Shown here: positions 37,731-55,099 of the stretch, in pieces
How the letters are laid out: each line of letters opens with the position of its first letter
Position numbering within the stretch: position 1 is the first letter of the stretch
DNA from: Aphelocoma coerulescens
Taxonomy: Eukaryota > Chordata > Aves > Passeriformes > Corvidae
Length of the DNA stretch: 64,000 nucleotides
Assembly: GCF_041296385.1 (NCBI RefSeq)
Contig: NC_091022.1
Location: forward strand, 24,695,967 to 24,759,966
Reading direction: 5' to 3'
Notes under the pieces: model-generated
Seen by the model: only the letters and a program-made list of their open reading frames with translations
Told to the model about the DNA's origin: nothing
Databases searched by the model: none
Translations under genes and position numbers: made by a program

Positions 37731-40700
37731 TCTTCCATGTCTGCTCTGCTTCTGAACTGGAGAGTGGGCCTGAGGCTGCAACAGGAGCTACTGTGCCCCA
37801 GGGCCAGAGTGAGCCAGGTCTTTCCAGAATGTGATTCCTGGGAGCAATTCCCCCCAGTTGCCTTTCCCCTCCTGGGTATTAGAGACAAGGTAATAATAAA
37901 AAGACCTGGTCACGTGGGATGTACTGCTCACAGCATTAAGGACAGTCAAGGACCAGCTGCAGAGAGCTTACCTCATTTTTTAATCCTTCCCTACTTTCTG
38001 CAGAAAGAGTAATTGCAAAGATGATGGGCTGACCTTGGACTGTCTGAAGGATTCAGACCTTCAGATAACTATTTTAACAAGAACTCACAGGAGGAGCTGT
38101 GTGAGGTGCAGCAAGGGTTAAGTCATTGTTTCAGTTAAAACCAGACTGGATTCCTCTCATTGCAGCTTGGTTTTTCAACAGCAGCAAGGCAAAGATGCCA
38201 CCTACTCCAGCACAGTTATTGCTTTCCCCACAGACTGTCACCAGCACTGTGCATACACATCCCTGTCACGTGAAGGGTGTCTGTCCATCCCAGTTCGGTG
38301 GTGGCACTTTTTCAGATGCTTCCAGGCATGTTGGAAGCAGCAGGACCAGCAGGGAGAGCAGCTGGCTCGCAGCACCGGGAATGCTGTCCCTGCACAGGAC
38401 CCACGCCGTTCTCCAGGAAAATTCACTGTCAGATGGAACCAGCAATTTCCATCTAAACTCTGCTGGGATTTTACACTGGAAGCAGCCTGTAAATTAAGTA
38501 AGTATTGCAACATATTTGTAAGACAGCTGTATTAAATGCTTCCAGATATACATTCATCCTCGAGACATGTGTGGTCAGATGGGATCCAGGCAGCTTGCAT
38601 TACTCTGCAGCACTTGCTGGGCTCTTGCCATGATTTTCTCATCTATCATGTGTTTGGAGGCTTGAAATGTTATTATTTTTTTTGGCATTACTGTTACATT
38701 TCATCTGTCATCACTGAGTGCTGCAGGAACACACAGGGACAGATGGGCCTGGACTCTTCCTCCTATCTGAATAAACACAGGCACAACCAGGGAAAGCAGC
38801 TGCTGCAAGATCACGCTCTGGGGCAAAGTACCCAATTGCCACCTAAATTTCACCTGCTCAGTAAACCAGTTCCTCTGCAATGAATTCCAACAGTGTGAGT
38901 TAAATCAGTGAGGAAGAGCCTCTCCTTCTTCTGCTTAGGTGTCTAAAGTAAGTGGAGAAATTCACAAGACCCAGAAAGAAAAAAAATTCCCAAATTTCAC
39001 AGCCTGCTGTGTCCATGGTTGGGGTATGGGATGGAATTTTTTCAGCGTAGGTGGGTTGTTTTATGTTGGTGGCCTGACCTGTCGTGGCCCCACTGCCATC
39101 ACGTGAACATCTGCAGCATCGAGCCAAGCCTCCAGAGGCTCTCTGCAAACGTTTGACAACCTTCCAAGTGTCCTTTAACACCCAACTGCAGTTTCACCAG
39201 TCTCAAATGTCCAGAAGGTCAAGCCAAGCTTCTGCTCCCCCTGCCCAGCCCCCCCAGACTGCTGTGGCTATCAGAAGACCCTTGTACCTGCTTTTTCATG
39301 CTGAGATCTTCTTCTGGATTCCTCCAGAGCTGTAGATTCTTCTGTTGCTAACAGATTGTTCTGGCCTTGTCCCAGGCCCTTACAGTGATCAAATCAGTAC
39401 TGTCCCTTTTCACTTTTCTCCGCTTGCAGCTCTGCAGCAACTTCACTTTTCCTTTGGAACTTTCATGATTTCTGTCCCTGCAAAACCCCCTGAGTTATCT
39501 TCCCCAGGCTGTGAGTGTTCATGGCCCCTCTTGCTGTGAAACCTCTGAAATACAGGAGAAAGGCTTTCCTCTCCCCTCCACCAATGAAATATAGAATGCA
39601 GAGGCTGGAGGCTGGGTTAAGCACCCAGTTTTGCTATCACCCAAGCTCAGATTCTTGCTCCAAATCCCCATAAATGTGGGTTTAGCCACTCTGTCCCTTA
39701 TGTTCCCTCCATATCAGCTCAGCACTTGGCATCTCACTTGACCTTCACGACAACCCATATGCTTTGGCTTCGTGCTCAACAGTTGTTATTGGTTATTTTA
39801 TAACTAGAAGGGAGCCAGTTTGGTAAAAATTGACCTTGTTCATGGTCAAACCAACTGTCCAGGGACTTTGTCACCACTGAGAATTTCTGGGTTGTTATAA
39901 AAGTTTCATCTGTGGCTGCACCAGAAACTCCATCCACTGGCCTGTCCCCTCCACTTGTGGGTTTGGGGGTATTTATGACTTATATTTTACATCATTACTG
40001 AAAGGTGGCAGCCAAATCCAGGTTGGTCAGTCTGGCAATGGGATAGGTGCCACAGGAAATTCCAGACAACTCCATTGGCAATGAACAAAGGCTCAAACAT
40101 CAGACCTCCCTGTTTTCCTTGTGCAGACCTTGCGAGAGACCCAACTACACATCATCACTAGATTTAAGAATTTGCTGCAGGTCTTCACGTGAGAGTTTGT
40201 CATGGCAAACTGGGTCCTGCATGCTCTGGCTACCACCAAAGCCCTCCCTAAGAAATGCCTAACCCAACAGATTGCAGCTTTCTGCCTCTTAAAGATCAAC
40301 CTTTAACTCTCCCCTGAACTTTCACGCAGATCCAGCTGGCTCAGTATAACAAGAAACACTAAATTTCATGAAGATGGCCAAGTGTGTGAAAAGGTAATGC
40401 TGCTCAGTGTAGTGCCTACCAGGGATGTTCTCCAAGGCAGTGACATTGAACATCAGATAAACATTACATTTTATCAACAAAATGACTCTACAGGCAGAAA
40501 AAGTGGGACATGGCATATTTTAGACTAAAAACTAAAGGAAAGTGCCCAAACATCAGAAGTCCTGTGTCTCAGAGATGTGTTACATTGAAGAGAAGCACTC
40601 ACGAAGTTCAGCAGCTCCTATGTTGTATCCTATCAGACTATCAGCCTCCACAAATGATAACCCATTTATCCTCATAATATCCCAAGACACAAATGGGACA

Positions 40701-41537
40701 TTACTTCAGCCCATCTGGGGATCCTCCTTTTTACAGTATGCCTGGAAGTCACCCACACACATATGCTTCCAGTCCCAGTTCTCCACCAGCTCCACATTGC
40801 CATTCCAGGTTTCTGGGCTTATGGGATGTGAGTCCAGGTAACCAGCAGGATCTGCACAGGGATTCCTAGGAGGGTCCTACCTGGGCCCTAACCAATCACT
40901 GCAATAGAGAGGTAACTGCAGTGCTACAGAGATGCCATGTGGACAGAGGAAGGAGGGCTCACCAGCACTGTAGAGGGAGCATGACCTTCCATCACACCTC
41001 CCCATCATGTGCTCTCCACCTTGATGCCGCTCACTTCACTGCTCTGCAGCATTTCCTCTCCTTGTCTCATCTACTGGCCATGGTAATTCCTCTGGACTGC
41101 AGTTTTGTCTCCTGCCTTGGCTGTGGTAGGAGCCCTTGGGGAGCAGGGCCACATCCCTTGTGTGCTGCTGGAGTTATGTCCATTCCCTCGATTACAGCCC
41201 AGCAGCGCTGGGTGATGCTGCAGTCACCCAGAGCGCTGCTTTTACAGATGAAGGTGGCTGAATCCATGCAGCTCACTCATTGGGAAGAGGTGGCCTTTGC
41301 GTTCCTCACCTCATGTGGGCAGATGGATGGCTTCTATACCTGAACTGTCTGAGGACAGCACAGAGCTCAACTAGAGCCCCAGCCTGCCTACATCTCACTT
41401 CCTTCCTCCTCTGTCTTTGTCCACCTGGGCATGGAGGACTGTGAGTGTGTGTGACAGCGCTGCTGGGACTTCAGAGAAAGCAGGAAATATTCAGAGGCTG
41501 TCTGTTATCCAGGTTGCAGGGGCAGGTTGCAGAAAGC

Positions 41538-41615
41538 AGGTCAAAGGGTGAGTGGGAGCACAGGCTGCTGGCTGAGCTGACGCAGTGTTTGCCATGATGT
41601 TCCAGCAGCTATAAA
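41538..41615 (+). promoter_or_regulatory. TATA-type promoter of CYP4 gene B with a DR1-like nuclear receptor site
   Basis: TATAAA lies at 41610-41615, in GCAGCTATAAATTGC, 144 bp before the ATG. There is no ATG between them, which fits a start near 41640 and a 5' UTR of about 118 nt. Sixty bp upstream of the TATA box is AGGTCAAAGGGTGA (41538-41551), close to a DR1 element of the HNF4/PPAR type. Usage is inferred from spacing and motif match. Confidence 0.6.
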
Positions 41616-41758
41616 TTGCTGTCAGCTCCATTTCGCCAGACTCCGCTCCTGCAGAGGAGGAGGGAGAGGATTTTTACCTGCACTGAGCTCCCCACCTGGC
41701 TCAGGTGTGAGAGGAGCAGGTGAGAAACAGGCAGGAGAAGGCAGCGTCCTGGACTAGC

Positions 41759-47973
<6,215 letters not shown>

Positions 47974-48711
47974 TCCCGTGGAGTACCATGGCAGGGGGGC
48001 AAGAGCTCTCCCAGGGGAGACCCTCCACCCAGAGGTTTAAGAGGGGAATACCAAACAGACCCACAGTGGCCACATTGGGCCTCTGCCATATTAACCCTTG
48101 TCCTGCTGCTGTCCAGAGGGGCTCTTTGCAAACACCAAACCCAGCAGGTGCAGGTCCCCTCCTTGCAGGGGGAGCAGCACTGCTAAGGGTGTTCCACAGC
48201 ATGGCTGTGGCTCATCCTTCACCTCCACGGGCATCCTCCATGTCCTGCTCATCTCCTCACCTCCAACCTGCCCTCATACGTTCCCTGGCAGGACTTCTGT
48301 CACCCTCTGTCACCCGTCTGTGGATTTGTCCCATTGTCAGTTCCCCGCTTGGGCTTGGCAGTGAACAACGCCCGGCACAGTTTGCACGGATGCCTAAAGC
48401 CTGTGCGCTGTCCCAGCACAGAGTCCCTGCCCTGCCTCCAGCCTGGGTGTGCTAGGACGGGAGGGCTCCTCCCGGCAGCCCCACTGCATCCCCACGCACC
48501 ACCCTCCAAAAGATTCCTGCTCTGGGGCTGGCACTGTGCCCACCATTATGGAGATGAATGTCTGTGGTTGTTTTCTGCCCCAGCTCTGAACTTCCTTGGG
48601 CTGAGGGTAGTCAGGAGCCAGCAGAGAAACCTGTCACCAGCTAACCTGGAGGAAGCACTTGGCACACTGGAAACAGCATGTGATCAGCCTTGTTCTCCTC
48701 TCTGAAATGAG

Positions 48712-48717
48712 AATAAA
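48712..48717 (+). terminator. Poly(A) signal of CYP4 gene B
   Basis: AATAAA in ATGAGAATAAAGCCTTG is followed by GT-rich sequence (TTGTGGGG, then GGCTTTGGCTTCATTTG). It would give a 3' UTR of about 740 bp. Confidence 0.7.
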
Positions 48718-49602
48718 GCCTTGTGGGGATGATCTCCAAGCATGGCTTTGGCTTCATTTGCATTTGGGGGCACAGCAGGCCAGAGGCAAGGCTGTGCCCG
48801 AGGGTGCAGCCCTGTCAGTGTTTTGTCAAGCCACAAGCACTGTTTGCACACACCCTGTTGAGCCTGAGGAGCCTGTTTCCACACATCCCACACCATCCAT
48901 CACCTCACCTTTGACTCCAGGAGTTCCCATGGTAAGGAAACAACTGAAACGATGTGTGATCAAACAAAGCAAAACAGAAATACACACTGCACACACAAGA
49001 GTGCTGGTGGTAAGAACATCAGCTTGCAAAATAAAACAAGAGGAAACTTGAGTCTGCCTCCAACCCTGTCCTGCAGAGGCTGAGAGCTGACAGCTCAGTT
49101 CATGAATGGCCTGCCCAAGGGGTGCAGGTGAGCACTGGCCCTGGGATTGGTCTTATTGTGGGGGCACAGGGAGCCCTTCCCTGGCACCAGTCAAGGTGGA
49201 CCATCTGGATGAACTGCAAGTCCGGAGTGTGAAATGGATCACTAGGTGGCAGTGGGAGACCCAGAAAAAGTCCTCCTGGTCCCTGGTAAAAGCCCCTGGG
49301 CTTGGCAGGCAGCACGGCCCGGCCCAGCAAGGCAGCTGATGTGCCCTATCCCTGGGGACATCCCTGTGCCCACCCTCGGCAGAGCAGCCACTGCTCTGTC
49401 ACAGTCCTTGGCGTGTCGATGGCATTACCCACAGCCCGGGGGAAGTTTGCCACCGCGAGGGCCTGGGCACCCAGCGGGCATCAGGGGAAACTAAGGCGTG
49501 AAGGCCTGCATATGTGCCATGCCACGGTGACAGACTGTGCAGCTTTCACCCACAGCAATGGCATCACCAGAATCACTGCAGGCACCAACATATCCAAACC
49601 AT

Positions 49603-49626
49603 GTCTGTCTGTCTGTCTGTCTGTCT
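49603..49626 (+). repeat. (GTCT)n microsatellite
   Basis: About six tandem GTCT tetranucleotides are followed by CTCT. This is a simple repeat in the convergent intergenic region. Confidence 0.85.
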
Positions 49627-51129
49627 CTCTGGGCAGCTCTCTGCTGATGGCCAGATCAGGACAGCCAATCTGACCATCTCCCCATCTGACTGAACCCCTG
49701 CAGCCCTCCTGCTCCCCATCTCTGCTGCCTGCTGTATCCTCAGTTGGAGAAACCAAACTCTCCTCAGGCTGGATCCAGACCTTTGTTTTGGCTGTCTGGG
49801 TACCAAAAGGGACAGGGATTAACTGAGCTGAGATTAACCAGCAAGGTGAAGCTTGTGTTTATTCTGCAAGGCAGCTGGAGACCAAGTTCCTCTTCTCCCA
49901 ACCCTCCCCTTCCCACCCACAGAAGGAGACTGGATGCAGGTCATGTAGATGCCAGTGCCACCACCCTGGCACTGCTGTTGGGCTCAGGTCTGAAAGGTCA
50001 GACTCCTGCTGTCCTCCTCCCCAGCTCCAGCACAGTGAGGCCTTCAGAGGGCAGTAGTTTGGTAACACCTTTTCATTACTGAAAAATCCTATTTGTCAGA
50101 CACTTCAGCCATTCGTGGGAACAGACAAACCACCTTGAAGCTCTGCTCATCTACTCTCCAGCAGGTGGTCCAAGAAATGAGCTTCAGGTGCGCTTGGCCA
50201 CAAAGACCCATCCCCATCTCCTTGGTGGTGGGCTGCGAAGGAAACCAGGTGCCACTTAAAGGTGTGACCACAGCATCTTCTGGTTTGGGAATGGGGGGGA
50301 TAGGACCCCCAGCTGCCGCCCACCCCATGGCCTGTATGGTGCCCTGTGTTTTGGGGCCATCACCCTATTCACTGCCATGACCAGTGCTGCCCATTTGGTT
50401 TCCAAGAGCCCTTCTGATTGCTAGATTGTTATGAATGGCCAAACCTCAACCACTTCCAGTGGAGACTTTCTCCAGGGAAACTGCTCTTGGAAATCTGCTT
50501 GGGAAAGAGAGGAGAAGCTGCTGCCATTTCTGATGCAAAAAATGGGTTGTTATTCCAGGCAGCTCTGACAGTAATTGAGGTACCCTGAGCCAAACACTTA
50601 AATCTCTTCCTGTTAAGAATCACGCTTAAACCAGGTTTGCAGTTTGAAGGGCCAAAGCTTTTGAGGAAAGATCTCACGGCACTGATGCACTGTGGAGCCC
50701 TAATGCAGCAGCAACCAGGAGAAAATTCTTCCAGTTTTCAGCTCAGCCAGGTCAAACTGAGCAGCACAAACATCCCCCCACCTTCAAACGGTGGCAGTTT
50801 CTGGACAGCAGCCTGTACAAGATAACCTCCTCTGCCAAGCCACCACCAAACGGCTGGGAGAGCAGCAAAGGAGCTGCACGAGGAGCCGGGCAGCAGCCAG
50901 TGACACAGATCTAATCGCCCACACATTTGCCCCAAATGTCTCCCTGCCAGGCAGTGACATTTCTGTGCTGTCTCAGCTCGCTCCTCCATCACCATGGCTA
51001 CAGCAGCCGCCAATCCACGGGCGAGTCCTTCCCGAGTACCAACAAACCCTCTGGGAGATGCTACGAGAGCCAGCCCCTTTGGCAGGGAGACACTTTGGGG
51101 ACCCCGGGACAATCCACAGCACCAAAAAT

Positions 51130-51202
51130 TCCCCTTTTTCTTCTTTCCCCACTCCTTTTTATTTTCTCTTTTTTTCCTTTTTTTTTTTTTTTTTTCCTTT
51201 TT
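51130..51202 (+). repeat. Polypyrimidine tract with a ~20-T run
   Basis: Almost only C and T for about 70 bp, ending in a long T run. It directly borders the GATA-rich segment that starts near 51230. On the minus strand it reads as a Lys/Glu-rich frame, which is a composition artefact. Confidence 0.75.
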
Positions 51203-51229
51203 GAAGCACAAACAATGGAGCTAAAAGGT

Positions 51230-51440
51230 TGGGTATCAGGCCGATAATCATGAATGACGTGTCGTTATTACACACCACACATTCATTATCTCCCACTCCA
51301 GCCATGTCACAGGCGGCTGGAGGAGGGCAGATAACGGGGTGCCTTCATGCAGATGGCTTATTATCAGGATGTTCCAGGAGGGGCTTTAAGACAGTTAGTG
51401 ATGCTGTTTGCCAGTTAAAGATTAGAGACCCCAGAGAATA
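51230..51440. promoter_or_regulatory. Candidate GATA/E-box enhancer (possible counterpart of the distal TAL1 enhancer)
   Basis: Five GATA cores occur in about 130 bp: 51234-51237 (minus), 51243-51246 (plus), 51287-51290 (minus, TTATCT), 51330-51333 (plus, AGATAA) and 51362-51365 (minus). An E-box CAGATG at 51350-51355 lies 6 bases from the last one. In mammals a GATA/E-box erythroid enhancer of TAL1 (mouse Scl +40) sits on the far side of PDZK1IP1 from TAL1, which is the same relative place. The link is by position and motif content only. Confidence 0.4.
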
Positions 51441-54400
51441 ATTAACAATCCCAAAACCCAGTTTTTCTGCTGGATTCTTCAGCTTTCTCCCTCCTCCCCC
51501 ATCCTCTTTAATCTATTCACTCTAGCAGGTGTAATAAAGTGATAAGGACAGGCTCCGGGGATGTTTGTTTGGCTACTACGGGTGTATAAACCAACAATGG
51601 ATGGTATTTTACTCCTGGCTTTCAGTGGCTTGAATTGAGACCAAAAACTTTGCAGCCCCCTTGCCCACACACAGCCACCCCTCCAAGCTGTGCTCCTGGC
51701 TTCTACCTGGGTGGCTGGGCTTCTTCCCCACCCAAAGGACCACAATGGTGGGACAGGCTCCCTTTTTTCCTCTGGAGGTCCAAATCACACCTCTTGGGTG
51801 TCAAGGTGCCCAATGCCAGGATACAAACCCCAGGCTATGCTGCTCAGGTGCAGGAATAGAGTTGGTGCTGCTTCCAGCAGCAGTTTACCTGAATACAGCA
51901 AGTCTTTAATTAAACTACCTTGGATAATTTATATGCTAAGTGTCCACCTGCCCAAACTGCTCCAGGATTGTAGTTACAGCTAGAACAGAAACACCCCAAA
52001 CCCCCAGAGCTAAAGAGCCTCAGGAGAGATCGGGGGAACATCAGAGTAAAGGTGACTTTCAACAAGATACTCCATTATATGGGGTTCCTAGGTCACAAAG
52101 AAAAGCTGTGATACACCTTGTAACAAGGTGGGAATGCAAAAAACCCCACCCTGAATATCTTCTGCTCAAAAGAAAACTATCCTTTCCGCAGCAGAACCCA
52201 ACCTTGGACATCTTCCTGAAGCCCAAAGCCTCAGAGATAATGGCATTATGGAGTGGGGAGGTAGGATGGAGCCCCCATGGTGTCCTTCCCCTTCACTGGT
52301 GGGCATGGGGAGGCTTGTGAAGGACAGCTTCGTCCCCCTGTGCTGTGTGGAGAGAGGCGTTGGGGACGATTTGGCCCCCAGGCAAGGTGGCTTAGGGCCC
52401 TTCAGAGAGGTCAACAAGGCTGTGGGAGGTGCCCCTCACCTGGAGGCTCTCAGGTAGAGCCCTGACTCTGGAGGACATTCCCCAGCTCGCAGGGGCGGTG
52501 TGGAAGGCACGAGCACTGGCACGCCAGAAGTTGTCTTCCCAATCACGCTCATCCTGCCAGGGAGGGATGAGACATTAAAGCATTGTGCTTTAAAGAGCAT
52601 CCCGACCCTATCAGCAAGAGATGAGATATCCTAATTATGGCAGTACAGGCGAGGATCTGGGCCGTATCAGCCAGTACAGAAAGGTAAACAAGAAATATAA
52701 CAATGGACCCTTAACACTCATTAGCTGTGTCAGATAATACCTCACTTTTCTCCCTTTGGGGCTTAAAATCTAATTAAGATTTTCCAACAATAAATTTCAT
52801 TTATACTCGCTCCCTTTTGTTCTTTTTAGGATCACACCGAGAAGAGTCTGCGAGCAGCTGCGCAGCTCGCGGGAAGGCAGCATCAGTCAGCCTCGGCTTG
52901 TGCTTCACAGGCAAGGGAAACTGAGGCAGGACAGCACCTTGGACAGTGCAGAGGTGAGATTCTGCTGGGACATAGCACTGGCTCCTCCATAAGGTGTTTT
53001 CCCCAGGGAAGTGAACTCCAAAGGGGCACTGGTGGTGATAAGACCAAGCACGGAAGCTCCTGGGCAAGCCCAGCAGTAAAGGCTCATCCTTGTCCTTGCT
53101 CAGACTCACAGCCATGGCAGGGCTCCATGGGGAAAGGGACACTGAGACCCACTGAGCCCTCAGCACTGCTCCACTCCAAACCCACATGAAAGCACTGCAG
53201 GGTGAACAGCTCGGACATCTGTCACACATTCACCCTGCGCACAGGGCAGGGAATAAACTCCTGTTGTTATTCATTATAAGGGTGTCTTTGCTAACTTCTT
53301 TTGCAACTGAGAGGTAAAAAATTAATGGGTTCCCTTCTTCTTGCCACACCCCCAGCCCAGGTGCTGATGCAGCAGGAACAGGCAATGACTAACACTTAAA
53401 CCTTGCTGAGTGCAGCAGCACCACTGAACCTAGGGGAGCTTGTTTTTCCAAATCCATGTGACGTTTGGCACCTGCCAGAGGGAAGTCGGGGAGCAGCCTC
53501 CATCAGGAGCATGGGTGCCGTGGTCCGGGACCCAGCCTGGGGCTGGCTCAGCCTCCAGCTGCCCAAGGGAGGGTGGTAGATGGAAACAGCTCTGATGTGA
53601 TGCTGGGGATGCAGCCATCCTGCCTCCACAGCAGAGGGCTTGACCCCTCTAACCCTTCTGCCTGTTTTCTTCTACTCCCATGCAATTTCTCAACGGCAGC
53701 TGTGATTTCTCAATGCCAAGGCTTTGAGGGCATTTTTGAAATACTATCCGACCTCAGGCTCTAGGGAAAATGCCATTCAAGGCGGGTCTATTACTGGAAG
53801 GCTCCTGCCTGACTTTTTGGGTCACCACCTGCTAGGGACAGCAGCAGCTTCACCCGTGGGAAGTGCACAGCAGAACCCTAAAAACACCCTGCTCCCCTTA
53901 AAACCAGGGACTGCCAAAAATGCCCCTCTTATAAACCTCCCATCCCAGCACTGCTCCAGGTGGGCTGCCCTTGACTGCAGAGTCCCTTAATCCTTTCCTC
54001 ACTGGTCAGGAAGAGGACCCTGCGTGCCACAGAAGTAACTCATGTTCCAGGAATGGTCAAAGCATCGGAGGTCTCTCACTTCAATCTGCAGATGCCGCAG
54101 CTTAGGAACGCTCATTGATCCCGTGGTGACCCTGGCGCTGTCCCCACCACAGCAAAAGATAGACCTTGGTTAATGAACAGCCTGGCAGGAGCAGGTTGCA
54201 CTATGGCCAGCTGTCCCAGGACAGCCAGCACTGCCCGGAGCAGCCCCCGGCCCCTTCCGGGCAGCATTGATAAGTGACTGCCCTGGAAATGGCCCCCAGT
54301 TGGCTGTAGGGCTGCATGTTGTGGTCAGTGGGATTCAGGGAGTGCTGCCTTTCACCCATTAAGCAGCACTGGGAAGTGCTGGATTGTTTCTGTGGCTCAG

Positions 54401-54605
54401 TAACCCCACCTGGCACATGGAGGGGAATGATGCTCTCACCTCCCTATACATACCTTTGAGGCTCTGGGTCGGTCCAAATGCTGAGCATTCCCTGATATCC
54501 TTCATTCTCCCAACTGCCTGAAGGCTGGGAGAGCTGTGAGATGCCAGAAAGTCCTTTGGCTGATTAGCAGAATGACCCTCTTTGCTGTCATAGGCAACAA
54601 TTCTC

Positions 54606-54611
54606 TTTATT
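54606..54611 (-). terminator. PDZK1IP1: Poly(A) signal of PDZK1IP1
   Basis: AATAAA on the minus strand (GAGCAATAAAGAGAATTG) lies about 490 bp past the stop codon. This gives a 3' UTR of a plausible size for the gene. Confidence 0.65.
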
Positions 54612-55099
54612 GCTCACCGGGAAGATATGTACAGAGGGGGAGGTTTGTTCTGACATTAAAATGCATGGTGTAGGTCATAAAAAGGAGGGTGAACTGGGGA
54701 GAAAAGAGCAGGTTTTCCATCACCAGCTCCCTGGAGGGCAGCTGGGGGCGTGGGGAGGTCCCAGGTACCCAGCAGGATCCCCTCTGTGTCTTGAACAGGT
54801 CAACACCCTCCTGGGACTTCGGACATCAACTTCACCAACCAGGTGGGGTGACCACCAGGCAGGAGCAGCGGCACTTCCAGACCTCTCCTGGGGGTCGATG
54901 CCCATGTGGACACCAGCCCCGGGGCAGAAGAGCATGTCCCATGGGTGGGAAAGGAAAAGATGAGGAAGTGGTGGTGCTGTGGAGAGGTCAGGGCCCCATC
55001 ACTCACGGGAGGTGCCAGTGCAGAGGGTCTCTGTGAAACTGCCCACTGCAATAGTGGGGAGCGAATCGAGAGGAAGAGGAGGGCGGCTGGTGGGTGCTG

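Larger units (their letters stand above)
35004..41758. other. CYP4 A-B intergenic region
   Basis: The first ~575 bp are the 3' UTR of gene A and the last ~120 bp are the likely 5' UTR of gene B. Between them are a G18 run (35825-35842), a TAA microsatellite near 36461-36477, a CATCC-type minisatellite (about 37601-37730) and otherwise unremarkable mixed-composition DNA. I found no extra CYP4 exons, no CYP4A/4X/4Z-like remnants and no recognisable retroelement. Confidence 0.6.
47974..55099. other. CYP4-B to PDZK1IP1 convergent intergenic region
   Basis: The two genes converge here. The left 740 bp are the gene B 3' UTR and the right ~0.5 kb the PDZK1IP1 3' UTR. Between them are a GTCT microsatellite (49603-49626), a long pyrimidine tract (51130-51202) and two AT-richer stretches dense in GATA motifs (51230-51440 and 52600-52740). 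No exon could be supported. Confidence 0.6.

Noticed and set aside
37581..38012. His/Pro/Ser-rich plus-strand frames near 37.6 kb
   Set aside because: They are translations of the CATCC minisatellite, not genes.
50738..51211. Lys/Glu-rich minus-strand frame at 51.1 kb
   Set aside because: It is produced by the polypyrimidine tract and T run, with no homology.
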